Assembly: GCA_024413875.1 (NCBI GenBank) | Contig: JAKSVY010000052.1 | Span: 1-10,048 of the forward strand | Reading direction: 5' to 3' | Source of the DNA: Bacilli bacterium | GTDB taxonomy: Bacteria > Bacillota_I > Bacilli_A > RFN20 > CAG-826 | Length of the DNA: 10,048 nucleotides | Shown here: positions 1 through 6,457 of the stretch, in pieces | How positions within the stretch are numbered: the stretch's first letter is position 1 | Layout: every line of letters starts with the position of its first letter | Notes under the pieces: generated by a model | Database searches by the model: none | Told to the model about the DNA's origin: nothing | What the model saw: only the letters and a program-made list of their open reading frames with translations | Program-made: the position numbers and the translations under genes

Positions 1-9
1 GATTGGATG

Positions 10-31
10 AAAAAAGCCCTTGAGAAAGGGC
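10..31 (-). terminator. Intrinsic terminator after ffh
   Basis: On the minus strand, 28 nt after the ffh stop codon, there is a 6-bp GC-rich stem (GCCCTT with AAGGGC, arms at 26-31 and 16-21). Its 4-nt loop is at 22-25, and six T residues follow (positions 15 to 10). This is a textbook Rho-independent terminator. It ends the plsX-to-ffh unit, so rpsP, which often follows ffh in Bacillota, is not cotranscribed from here. No T-run follows the stem on the plus strand, so it appears to work in one direction. Confidence 0.87.
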
Positions 32-59
32 ATAAATTCACTAAATAGAGTTTATCGAA

Positions 60-1412
60 TTAAAATCCGAGTCCGCCCATTCCGCCCATTCCTGGAGGAA
101 GACGGCCGGATTTTTTATATTGTTGCATTCTCTTCATCATCTCTTTAGATTGTTCAAATTTCTTGAGCATTCTATTGATGTCTTGGTTGGTCTTACCACA
201 TCCCCTTGCAATTCTAACCTTACGAGAATTCTTTAAGATTTCTGGATGAAGTTTTTCTTCTTCAGTCATTGAGTTCATAATAGCTTCAAAAGTTTTCATT
301 TCTCTTTCAGCTTGAGCTTGTTGTTCTTCAGTAATTGTTGGCATACCAGGAATCATTTTCATTAATCCACCTAAGTTGCCTAACTTCTTAACTTGTTTAA
401 GTTGATCGAGCATATCCACTAAAGTGAATTGGCCATTCATCATCTTATTTGCAGCTTTTGCAGCTTCTTTTTGGTCGATTTCTGTTTGGACTTTTTCAAC
501 AAGAGTCATGACATCGCCCATGCCTAAGATACGATCCGCCATACGGTCTGGGTGGAAGATATCTAAGTCAGTGAGTTTTTCACCAATACCTGAGAATTTA
601 ATAGGAATTCCAGTTAAATGTTTGATCGATAAAGCGGCACCACCACGAGCGTCACCATCAAGTTTTGACATAATAACACCGGTTAATTTAAGCTTTTCAT
701 TGAATGAGCGGGCGACATTGATAGCGTCTTGACCTGACATGGCATCAACTAAAAGAAGGATTTCATCAGGAGTAATTTCTGATGACATATCATTTAGTTC
801 TTTCATTAATGGTTCATCGATTTGAAGACGACCAGCAGTATCAACGATTAAAACATCATAGTGATCATTAAAGGCTTTTGTTCTAGCTTCTTTTGCAATA
901 TCAACTGGATTAGCATTTGTGCCTTTTTGATAGATATCAATTTTTAATTGATCAGCAATTTGACTTAATTGGTCAATAGCAGCAGGTCTATAAACGTCAC
1001 AAGCAGCATATAAAACTTTCTTGTTAAGTTTATTTTTCATTAAATAACCTAACTTACCAGCAGATGTAGTTTTACCTGAACCTTGTAAACCAACAAGCAT
1101 AATGACAGTTGGTTTATTCTTTTGATAATTGATTTCAGATTCACCACTGCCAAGCAATGATTCAAGTTCATCATGAACAATCTTAACAACCATTTGAGAT
1201 GGGTTAAGCTTTAAATAGACTTGTTCACCAATAGCTTTTTGTTTGACGTTTTCTGTGAATTCTTTGACAACCTTAAAATTAACATCAGCCTCAAGAAGCG
1301 CGATACGCACTTCCTTAAGCATGTCATCCATGTTCTTTTCAGTTAATCTAGATTGACCCTTGATCTTTTTAAAGATCGCGGAGAATTTATCGGTAAGAGA
1401 CTCAAATGCCAT
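60..1412 (-). CDS. ffh: Signal recognition particle GTPase Ffh (SRP54)
   Basis: This is the protein core of the bacterial SRP. It binds signal sequences on ribosome-nascent chains together with 4.5S/6S RNA and hands them to FtsY at the membrane. At 450 aa it has the usual family length. An N-domain helical bundle (about 1-90) is followed by the SRP GTPase G domain: P-loop GLQGSGKTT at 108-116, DVYRPAAIDQL at 139-149, DTAGR at 191-195, SKLDG at 249-253, and GIGEKLTDLD at 275-284. The Met-rich M domain (about 300-450) holds the RNA-binding helix-turn-helix RIARGCG near 400-406, with Cys where Ser is usual, and a Gly/Met-rich tail. The ATG lies inside ylxM (11-bp overlap). A strong GAGGAG ribosome binding site at 1423-1428, 10 nt upstream, lies in the ylxM coding region and supports this start. 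The stop is TAA. It is the last gene of its operon, followed by a terminator. Confidence 0.98.
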   Translation of the reverse strand: MAFESLTDKFSAIFKKIKGQSRLTEKNMDDMLKEVRIALLEADVNFKVVKEFTENVKQKAIGEQVYLKLNPSQMVVKIVHDELESLLGSGESEINYQKNKPTVIMLVGLQGSGKTTSAGKLGYLMKNKLNKKVLYAACDVYRPAAIDQLSQIADQLKIDIYQKGTNANPVDIAKEARTKAFNDHYDVLIVDTAGRLQIDEPLMKELNDMSSEITPDEILLLVDAMSGQDAINVARSFNEKLKLTGVIMSKLDGDARGGAALSIKHLTGIPIKFSGIGEKLTDLDIFHPDRMADRILGMGDVMTLVEKVQTEIDQKEAAKAANKMMNGQFTLVDMLDQLKQVKKLGNLGGLMKMIPGMPTITEEQQAQAEREMKTFEAIMNSMTEEEKLHPEILKNSRKVRIARGCGKTNQDINRMLKKFEQSKEMMKRMQQYKKSGRLPPGMGGMGGLGF

Positions 1413-1713
1413 TTTTTAATTTCTCCTCTAATTTTTCAATTATTTCTTTAGACTCTGGATTATTCTTCTTTTCTTCATCAAAAGTAGAACAAATCTTTAA
1501 AGAGTTTTCATATTCTTCAAGTTTCTTTGTTGAGACACGGATCGCATCACTAACTGCGGTTCTTGAAATATCTTTTTCTTCTGCAATTTCCTTAAGGGAA
1601 AGATTATAGATATAGTATGATTTCATAATTTCTTTTTGTTGATCGGTTAAAAGATTCCCATAAAAGGAAAGTAATCTATTAACACGAATCATTTCTTCTA
1701 AATCATGTTTCAT
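1402..1713 (-). CDS. ylxM: YlxM family helix-turn-helix protein (UPF0122), SRP-associated
   Basis: A 103-aa protein of the YlxM/UPF0122 family, which is nearly always found directly upstream of ffh in Bacillota. In streptococci YlxM has been linked to the SRP pathway as an accessory that binds Ffh and small cytoplasmic RNA. The middle of the protein (about residues 20-70) resembles a sigma-70 region 4 helix-turn-helix: an LTDQQKEIMKSYY helix, then LSLKEIAEEKDISRTAVSDAI. A charged coiled-coil-like tail rich in Glu and Lys follows. Its ATG overlaps the ftsY stop as TAATG, and an AGGTG ribosome binding site lies about 9 nt upstream. Its TGA stop lies inside ffh (11-bp overlap), so the two are probably translationally coupled. 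Whether it binds DNA or RNA here cannot be told from sequence. Confidence 0.93.
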   Translation of the reverse strand: MKHDLEEMIRVNRLLSFYGNLLTDQQKEIMKSYYIYNLSLKEIAEEKDISRTAVSDAIRVSTKKLEEYENSLKICSTFDEEKKNNPESKEIIEKLEEKLKNGI

Positions 1714-2696
1714 TATTCTTCACCTAAACATAAACCATAGAGGTATTTATCGAGATCAAATTCCTCTAAATCTTCCATTCTTTCGCCTAAACCAATAAAG
1801 CGAACTGGAATTCCGAGTTCATCACGAATCGCTAAGATAATACCACCTTTAGAAGTTCCATCCATCTTAGTGATAACGATACCTGTTAATGGAGAGCAAT
1901 CAAAGAATTGCTTTGCTTGCGAGACACCATTTTGACCAGTTGTTGCGTCAATAATAAGGAATGATTCATGAGGTGCTCCCGGAATTGCCTTATCTAAAAC
2001 ACGTGAAATCTTAGATAATTCACTCATCAAATTAGCCTTGTTTTGAAGTCTTCCTGCAGTATCTACAATTAACAAATCAATGTTCTTTTCTTTAGCCGCT
2101 TTTGCCCCTTCAAATGCAACCGAAGCAGGATCAGCATTAGGTGCACCGCAGACGAATTCGCAGTGTAATCTATCTGCCCAAATCTTAAGTTGTTCAACAG
2201 CCCCTGCTCTAAAAGTATCAGCTGCACAAAGCATTACTGATTTACCTTGTTTAATGTATCTATTAGCGAGTTTAGCAATCGATGTTGTTTTGCCCACACC
2301 ATTAACACCACTAACCAAAAGAACGGTTGGACCATTATCTTTAAACGAAAGTTCATTAGTGATGTTTCCACCTTGCATTGCATAACTTAAGAACATTTTA
2401 TCAACAAGAAGTTCATTGATTTGCTTTGGATCAGTGATTTTCTTGTCTTTTGATTCTTCTAAAACTTCATCAATAATTCTTAATGTAAGATTTACACCTA
2501 CATCAGCCTCAATTAAGATTTCTTCAAGCTTTTCAAAATATTCAGCATTAACTGCCTTATATGACTTAGAAAGAGTGTCTAATTTAGACGCAAAATTGTG
2601 ACGGGATTTTTCCATTCCCTTCACATATTTTTCATTTGTTTGAGTATCTTCTTTTTTCTTGAAGATCTTTTCTTTTAAAAAACTAAGTAATCCCAT
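1713..2696 (-). CDS. ftsY: SRP receptor GTPase FtsY
   Basis: FtsY is the SRP receptor. It docks Ffh-ribosome complexes at the membrane translocon and hydrolyses GTP reciprocally with Ffh. At 327 aa it is a short form: a Lys-rich N-terminus of about 30 residues stands in for the long acidic A domain of enterobacterial FtsY, as is common in Gram-positives. The N domain (about 30-115) precedes the G domain: GVNGVGKTT at 130-138, DTFRAGAVEQL at 160-170, DTAGR at 212-216, TKMDG at 276-280, and GLGERMEDL at 302-310. The amphipathic start (MGLLSFLKEKIFKKK) could be the membrane-targeting helix; that is inference. The ATG overlaps the rnc stop (TAATG). No strong Shine-Dalgarno sequence is visible, so it probably relies on reinitiation after rnc. 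The TAA stop overlaps the ylxM start in the same way. Confidence 0.97.
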   Translation of the reverse strand: MGLLSFLKEKIFKKKEDTQTNEKYVKGMEKSRHNFASKLDTLSKSYKAVNAEYFEKLEEILIEADVGVNLTLRIIDEVLEESKDKKITDPKQINELLVDKMFLSYAMQGGNITNELSFKDNGPTVLLVSGVNGVGKTTSIAKLANRYIKQGKSVMLCAADTFRAGAVEQLKIWADRLHCEFVCGAPNADPASVAFEGAKAAKEKNIDLLIVDTAGRLQNKANLMSELSKISRVLDKAIPGAPHESFLIIDATTGQNGVSQAKQFFDCSPLTGIVITKMDGTSKGGIILAIRDELGIPVRFIGLGERMEDLEEFDLDKYLYGLCLGEE

Positions 2697-3379
2697 TATT
2701 TATCTGCTTTCTTTGATAAAGCATCTTTAGCTGCCATTTGTTCAGCAGCCTTTTTAGATGAACCTTCACCAATACCAAGAGTAATTCCATCAAACATAAC
2801 TTTGATTACAAAGTGTTTTTCATGAGATGGTCCTGTTTCTTTAACAACTTCATAAGAAACTGATTCTCTATGTTCTGATTGAACTGCTTCTTGTAATTTT
2901 GACTTATAGTCAATAGAGTCTTCTTGGTCATATTTTTGAATATCACGATAGAACACTCCAATAATAACTTTTTTAACTGCTCTTAAACCTTGATCTAAGT
3001 AGCACGCACCAATAAATGATTCAAAAACATTTTCTAAGATAGCATCTGCTTTACTTAAATCAGAGTTAAATGAATTTCCAACGCGAATATAATCTTGGAA
3101 ATTAAATTTACGAGCATAATTTGATAAACCTGCTCTTGAAACTAAAGATGCTCTTAACTTTGTTAAGGAGCCTTGATTTAGTTCTGGATGAGCTTTAAAT
3201 GCTAATTCAGCAACATAGAAATCAAGAACACTATCGCCTAAGAATTCTAGACGTTCATAATCTTTATGTTTTGTTTTAGCATCAGCATTAAAAGAAGGAT
3301 GCGTAAAAGCTTCCTCAAAAAGAGAAATTTCATGTGGTTCAATTTTGAATACTTTCAATAACTCTTTTAAATCTTTCAT
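2696..3379 (-). CDS. rnc: Ribonuclease III
   Basis: A double-strand-specific endoribonuclease that processes rRNA precursors, SRP RNA and structured mRNAs. At 227 aa it is full length. The catalytic domain (about 1-150) carries the signature YERLEFLGDSVL at 41-52, supplying the metal and catalytic residues E42, E45 and D49. A second conserved block, ILENVFESFIGACYLDQG, follows at about 114-131. The dsRNA-binding domain (about 157-225) has LQEAVQ, GPSHEKHF and GEGSSKKAAEQMAAKDAL. In the second block, E120 matches the essential E. coli E117, but the position matching metal ligand D114 is Asn117 (codon at 3029-3031). The protein is otherwise intact. The ATG overlaps the plsX stop (TAATG), with an AAGAAGGA ribosome binding site about 9 nt upstream. 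The smc gene usually found between rnc and ftsY is missing. Confidence 0.96.
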   Translation of the reverse strand: MKDLKELLKVFKIEPHEISLFEEAFTHPSFNADAKTKHKDYERLEFLGDSVLDFYVAELAFKAHPELNQGSLTKLRASLVSRAGLSNYARKFNFQDYIRVGNSFNSDLSKADAILENVFESFIGACYLDQGLRAVKKVIIGVFYRDIQKYDQEDSIDYKSKLQEAVQSEHRESVSYEVVKETGPSHEKHFVIKVMFDGITLGIGEGSSKKAAEQMAAKDALSKKADK

Positions 3380-4344
3380 TATGCAAGTTCCTTCTTAATT
3401 TGATTAATTGTGTCTTTTGACGCCATACGATATGCAATATCAATAGCGTGGTAGAATGAATCTGGAGTACTGTTTCCGTGAGCCTTAACTGCAATTGTGT
3501 TAACACCCACTAAAAGAGCACCACCAACTTTTTTATAATCCATAGTTTCTCTAAAACTATTGAATCCTTTTTTAGCAAATAAGTAGCCAATCTTTGCTGA
3601 TAAGCTTGATGTAAATGATTCTTTAATCATACCTGACATTGTTTTTGCCAAACCTTCACATCCTTTTAAGAAGACATTACCAGTATATCCTTCAAAGACA
3701 ACAACATCAGCGTCACCGCTAAAGACATAACGGCCTTCCATGTATCCCTTGAAGCCTTCATATCCTTTGCAAAGTTGGTATGCTTCTTTTCCAACTGGAG
3801 AACCCTTACCTTCTTCACTACCATTTGAGGCAAGGTAGAAATTAGGGTTTGGATTGTTATAGACAGCTTTACAATATGCTTGACCCATCTTTGCGAATTG
3901 AGCGAGTTCTTCTGGTTTATTTTCATTTGATGCACCAACATCAAGGAGAACAACGTATTTGCCTTTTACTTTTGTTGGGAAAGGTGTAACTAATGCTGGA
4001 CGTAAAACGCCATCAATCTTTTTAACTTTAAGAGTGTTAAGAGATAAAAATGCGCCTGTAGATCCACAAGAAACAACAGCATCAGCCTTTTGTTCTAATA
4101 CAGCATCGATAGCCTTGTACATAGATGATTCTTTATCCCTCATGGCTTGCATTACGCTGCATTCCATAGGTAAAACAGAAGTAGATGGAATGATTTCGCA
4201 TTTACCCTTAAGTTGTTCTAATTCGTTTTCATCACCAACAGCAATGATTTCAACATCTTTGTGTTCTTCTAAGAATTTTAAGATTCCACCGACTGGTGCA
4301 CTTGAGCCATTATCTCCGCCCATAGTATCAATTACAATTTTCAT
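3379..4344 (-). CDS. plsX: Phosphate acyltransferase PlsX (acyl-ACP:phosphate)
   Basis: PlsX is a peripheral membrane enzyme that interconverts acyl-ACP and acyl-phosphate, the acyl donor used by PlsY in the first step of phosphatidic acid synthesis. At 321 aa it is normal for the family. Visible family motifs are MGGDN at 8-12, SCGSTGAF at 92-99, LLDVGAS at 133-139, the NGSEEGKG block at about 174-181, DVVVFEGYTGNVFLK at 213-227, and the C-terminal VGGALLVGVN...VKAHGNS at about 273-292. The start ATG has a GAGG ribosome binding site 9 nt upstream. It is the first gene of the plsX-rnc-ftsY-ylxM-ffh unit. The usual neighbours fapR, fabD, fabG and acpP are absent. Together with fakA two genes upstream, this suggests the cell feeds lipid synthesis from imported fatty acids (inference). 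Confidence 0.97.
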   Translation of the reverse strand: MKIVIDTMGGDNGSSAPVGGILKFLEEHKDVEIIAVGDENELEQLKGKCEIIPSTSVLPMECSVMQAMRDKESSMYKAIDAVLEQKADAVVSCGSTGAFLSLNTLKVKKIDGVLRPALVTPFPTKVKGKYVVLLDVGASNENKPEELAQFAKMGQAYCKAVYNNPNPNFYLASNGSEEGKGSPVGKEAYQLCKGYEGFKGYMEGRYVFSGDADVVVFEGYTGNVFLKGCEGLAKTMSGMIKESFTSSLSAKIGYLFAKKGFNSFRETMDYKKVGGALLVGVNTIAVKAHGNSTPDSFYHAIDIAYRMASKDTINQIKKELA

Positions 4345-4356
4345 ATTTAAAAACCT

Positions 4357-4383
4357 CGTTCATATTTTACCATTGTATGAACG
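4357..4383. promoter_or_regulatory. Inverted repeat over the plsX promoter, candidate operator
   Basis: Two perfect 8-bp arms, CGTTCATA at 4357-4364 and TATGAACG at 4376-4383, are separated by 11 bp. The repeat sits on the proposed plsX promoter: the -10 hexamer lies almost wholly between the arms, and the distal arm falls in the -35/-10 spacer. That placement fits a site where a dimeric repressor would block RNA polymerase. The sequence resembles neither the FapR consensus (TTAGTACCTGGTACTAA type) nor the FabT type (TTTGATTATCAAA), which are known regulators of plsX loci. The regulator is unknown. The arms could be chance, but 8-bp identity including two GC steps in so AT-rich a gap is notable. 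Confidence 0.5.
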
Positions 4384-4391
4384 TATATCAA
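4364..4391 (-). promoter_or_regulatory. Putative sigma-A promoter for plsX
   Basis: On the minus strand, TTGATA (4386-4391) is followed after 16 bp by TAAAAT (4364-4369). Transcription would begin about 13-15 nt upstream of the plsX ATG, leaving a short leader that carries the GAGG ribosome binding site. It lies just past the weak recG terminator, so plsX and the genes after it probably form their own transcription unit. The match to the -35 and -10 consensus is good by eye; no scoring was possible. Confidence 0.55.
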
Positions 4392-4394
4392 AAT

Positions 4395-4418
4395 AAAACT
4401 AATATGTAATATAGTTTT
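4395..4418 (-). terminator. Weak terminator-like hairpin after recG
   Basis: About 10 nt after the recG TGA stop, the minus strand has complementary 7-nt arms AAAACTA (4412-4418) and TAGTTTT (4395-4401). Three further A-U pairs form inside if one base is bulged. An A-run precedes the stem and TTTTATTTT covers the distal arm and what follows. The stem has only one G-C pair, so termination may be partial and could run in either direction. It sits where the recG unit should end and the plsX promoter begins. Confidence 0.4.
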
Positions 4419-4428
4419 GTTATTTATA

Positions 4429-6426
4429 TCAACTATTTAAGTTGTTCTCTTTTTCGATAATTTTGCGAGTTTTATATAAGATTCTTGCGAAATCTCTATT
4501 ATCTTGGTTTTTCAAAATATATGCCGCATCATCTCTGGCGCATTCAAACATTTTGAAATCATTTACTAAATTGACGAAATTGAAGTTTGCAACACCTGAT
4601 TGTCTCACACCAAGAAGTTCACCAGGACCGCGTCTTCTTAAATCTTCTTCCGCAATATAGAACCCATCATTTGAATTAACTAAAACATTAAGTTTATCAA
4701 TATCATCTTCATCATTTGAATCAGATACTAAAACACATGTTGATTCAGTTCCATCTCTTCCAATTCTTCCTCTTAATTGGTGAAGTGATGCTAACCCAAA
4801 ATGAGTTGCGTCATAAATAACCATTAAATCAGCATTTTTAACGTCAATACCCACTTCAATTACTGTTGTGGAAACAAGGATAGGTCTTTCTCCTGAATAG
4901 AAATCTTCAAGAACAAAATTTTTCTCATCTTGATCTAATTTTCCATGCAAAAGTCCCACTTTTCCTGGATATCTAAGCAAATATGTTGCGTATAATTGTT
5001 CGACAGAAATCGCGTCGCTTTCACCTTCATCAATCATAGGTGCAACAATAAAGATACGCTTATTGTTTTCTAATGATTGCTTGATTCTTTTTTCTAATTT
5101 CTTAGATGCTGCTGACATGATAACAGTTTCAATTTTACGTGATTCAAAAGGGAATTGATTTAATGTGGAAACATCTAAATCCCCATAAAGAGTTAACGCA
5201 AGTGTACGAGGAATAGGTGTAGCTGACATAAGAAGTAAATCAGCGTGGCTACCTTTAGATGCTAAAAGTGAACGTTGGTTAACACCAAACTTATGTTGCT
5301 CATCAATGACTGCTAATCCTAATGTTAAATAGTTGATATCTTTACTAAATAAGACATGTGTTCCAATAATAATATCAATTTCTTTATTCATTAAAGCGCT
5401 TCTAATTGCAGATCTTTCTTTAGTAGAAGATGAACCTAAAAGAAGAACAATTTTAATATCAGTCCCCTTGAACATTTTGACAAAATTTGCGTAATGTTGT
5501 CTTGCTAAAGCATCGGTAGGCGCCATAAAAGCACCTTGATCATTTCTTAAGTAGTTTCCATATAATGCTAAAGCAGCAACAAGAGTTTTACCAGTTCCAA
5601 CATCACCTTGAAGTAAACGATACATAAGAGTGTTATCATTCATATCGTTTAAAATATCATTAAGAGTGTATCTTTGATCATCGGTTAATTTATAAGGTAA
5701 AGTCTTAATGAAATCCCCTACTAGTTTCTTATCAATCGGGGCAATATTATCTTTAATTAATTCTTTGTTGTTTGCGCGAATCATTTGAGTTCTTAACGAG
5801 AAATTAAGGCATTCTTCATATTTTAAAACTCTTTGACCTTGTCTAATGTCTTCAAATCTTTTTGGAAAATGAAGCCTATATAAAGCTTCTTTTTTATTAA
5901 TTAAACGGTATTTATCCATGAAATATTGAGGGATTTCATTTGGAATATCTCCATCAGAAATCATTCCAAATGCTTTATCAACAAATTGTGAATACCAGTA
6001 GTTTTCAATATCGTGATGTAAATGATAAATTGGTTTAACAGTGTTTGATGCTTCTCTTCCCTTTAATAAGTTCACCATATTAAACTTATTGTGTTTAGCG
6101 TCATAATTTGCAATCAATGTGTAATCATCGGTTGTGTTAAGCATTTTGCCAAGCCAAGGCCTATTCCATGCTTCAACTTGAAAAATATTTCTAGCTTCAG
6201 AAACGAAAGTGAATTTACATTGTGATGTTTTACCAAATCTTCTATTGATTACATTTCCAACAATTTTACCCACCACAACAACTCTTTCTTTATCAGCAAG
6301 ACCTGTTTCTTTGGTTAAAGACATATCCTCATATTTTCTAGGTAGATTAAAAATAGCATCCTTATATGTATAGATGCCCATATCATAGAGAGCTTTGTTA
6401 ATTTTTCCTGATTTTGAAAATTGCAT
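4429..6426 (-). CDS. recG: ATP-dependent DNA helicase RecG
   Basis: RecG is a superfamily 2 double-strand DNA translocase that regresses stalled forks and remodels Holliday junctions and R-loops. Counted from the ATG at 6426 the protein is 665 aa. The N-terminal wedge/OB region (about 1-150) opens with SGKINKALYDMGIYTYKDAIFNLPRKYED, typical of the family. Helicase motifs follow: Walker A GDVGTGKT at 274-281, MAPTDALARQHY (motif Ia), DEQH at 375-378, SATPIPRT at 401-408, then STTVIEVGIDV (V) and QLRGRIGRDG (VI). An in-frame TTG at 6465 would add 13 residues, but AGGAG directly abuts that TTG. The extra codons would also translate a hairpin between fakA and recG, so the ATG is preferred. The ATG itself has no nearby Shine-Dalgarno sequence. 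The stop is TGA. It is the last gene of the asp23-fakA-recG unit. Confidence 0.94.
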   Translation of the reverse strand: MQFSKSGKINKALYDMGIYTYKDAIFNLPRKYEDMSLTKETGLADKERVVVVGKIVGNVINRRFGKTSQCKFTFVSEARNIFQVEAWNRPWLGKMLNTTDDYTLIANYDAKHNKFNMVNLLKGREASNTVKPIYHLHHDIENYWYSQFVDKAFGMISDGDIPNEIPQYFMDKYRLINKKEALYRLHFPKRFEDIRQGQRVLKYEECLNFSLRTQMIRANNKELIKDNIAPIDKKLVGDFIKTLPYKLTDDQRYTLNDILNDMNDNTLMYRLLQGDVGTGKTLVAALALYGNYLRNDQGAFMAPTDALARQHYANFVKMFKGTDIKIVLLLGSSSTKERSAIRSALMNKEIDIIIGTHVLFSKDINYLTLGLAVIDEQHKFGVNQRSLLASKGSHADLLLMSATPIPRTLALTLYGDLDVSTLNQFPFESRKIETVIMSAASKKLEKRIKQSLENNKRIFIVAPMIDEGESDAISVEQLYATYLLRYPGKVGLLHGKLDQDEKNFVLEDFYSGERPILVSTTVIEVGIDVKNADLMVIYDATHFGLASLHQLRGRIGRDGTESTCVLVSDSNDEDDIDKLNVLVNSNDGFYIAEEDLRRRGPGELLGVRQSGVANFNFVNLVNDFKMFECARDDAAYILKNQDNRDFARILYKTRKIIEKENNLNS

Positions 6427-6434
6427 ATATAAAC

Positions 6435-6455
6435 AAAAAGGCTTAAAGCCTTTTT
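6435..6455 (-). terminator. Terminator-like hairpin between fakA and recG
   Basis: On the minus strand, AAAAAGGC (6448-6455) and GCCTTTTT (6435-6442) form a perfect 8-bp stem around a 5-nt loop, and GTTTATAT follows. It occupies most of the 31-nt gap between the fakA TAA (6458-6460) and the recG ATG (6424-6426). Three G-C pairs at the loop end and a U-rich descending arm make it look like an attenuator or partial terminator, or an RNA structure that controls recG initiation. The palindrome reads the same on both strands. Confidence 0.5.
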
Positions 6456-6457
6456 TA

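Noticed and set aside
3666..3953. 95-codon open frame on the minus strand in another frame of plsX
   Set aside because: It lies wholly inside plsX out of frame, and the PlsX frame carries the conserved motifs across the whole stretch.
3959..4396. 145-codon open frame on the plus strand opposite plsX and its promoter region
   Set aside because: It lies antisense to a well-supported plsX, has no ribosome binding site or recognisable domain, and has the low-complexity composition of a reverse-strand shadow.
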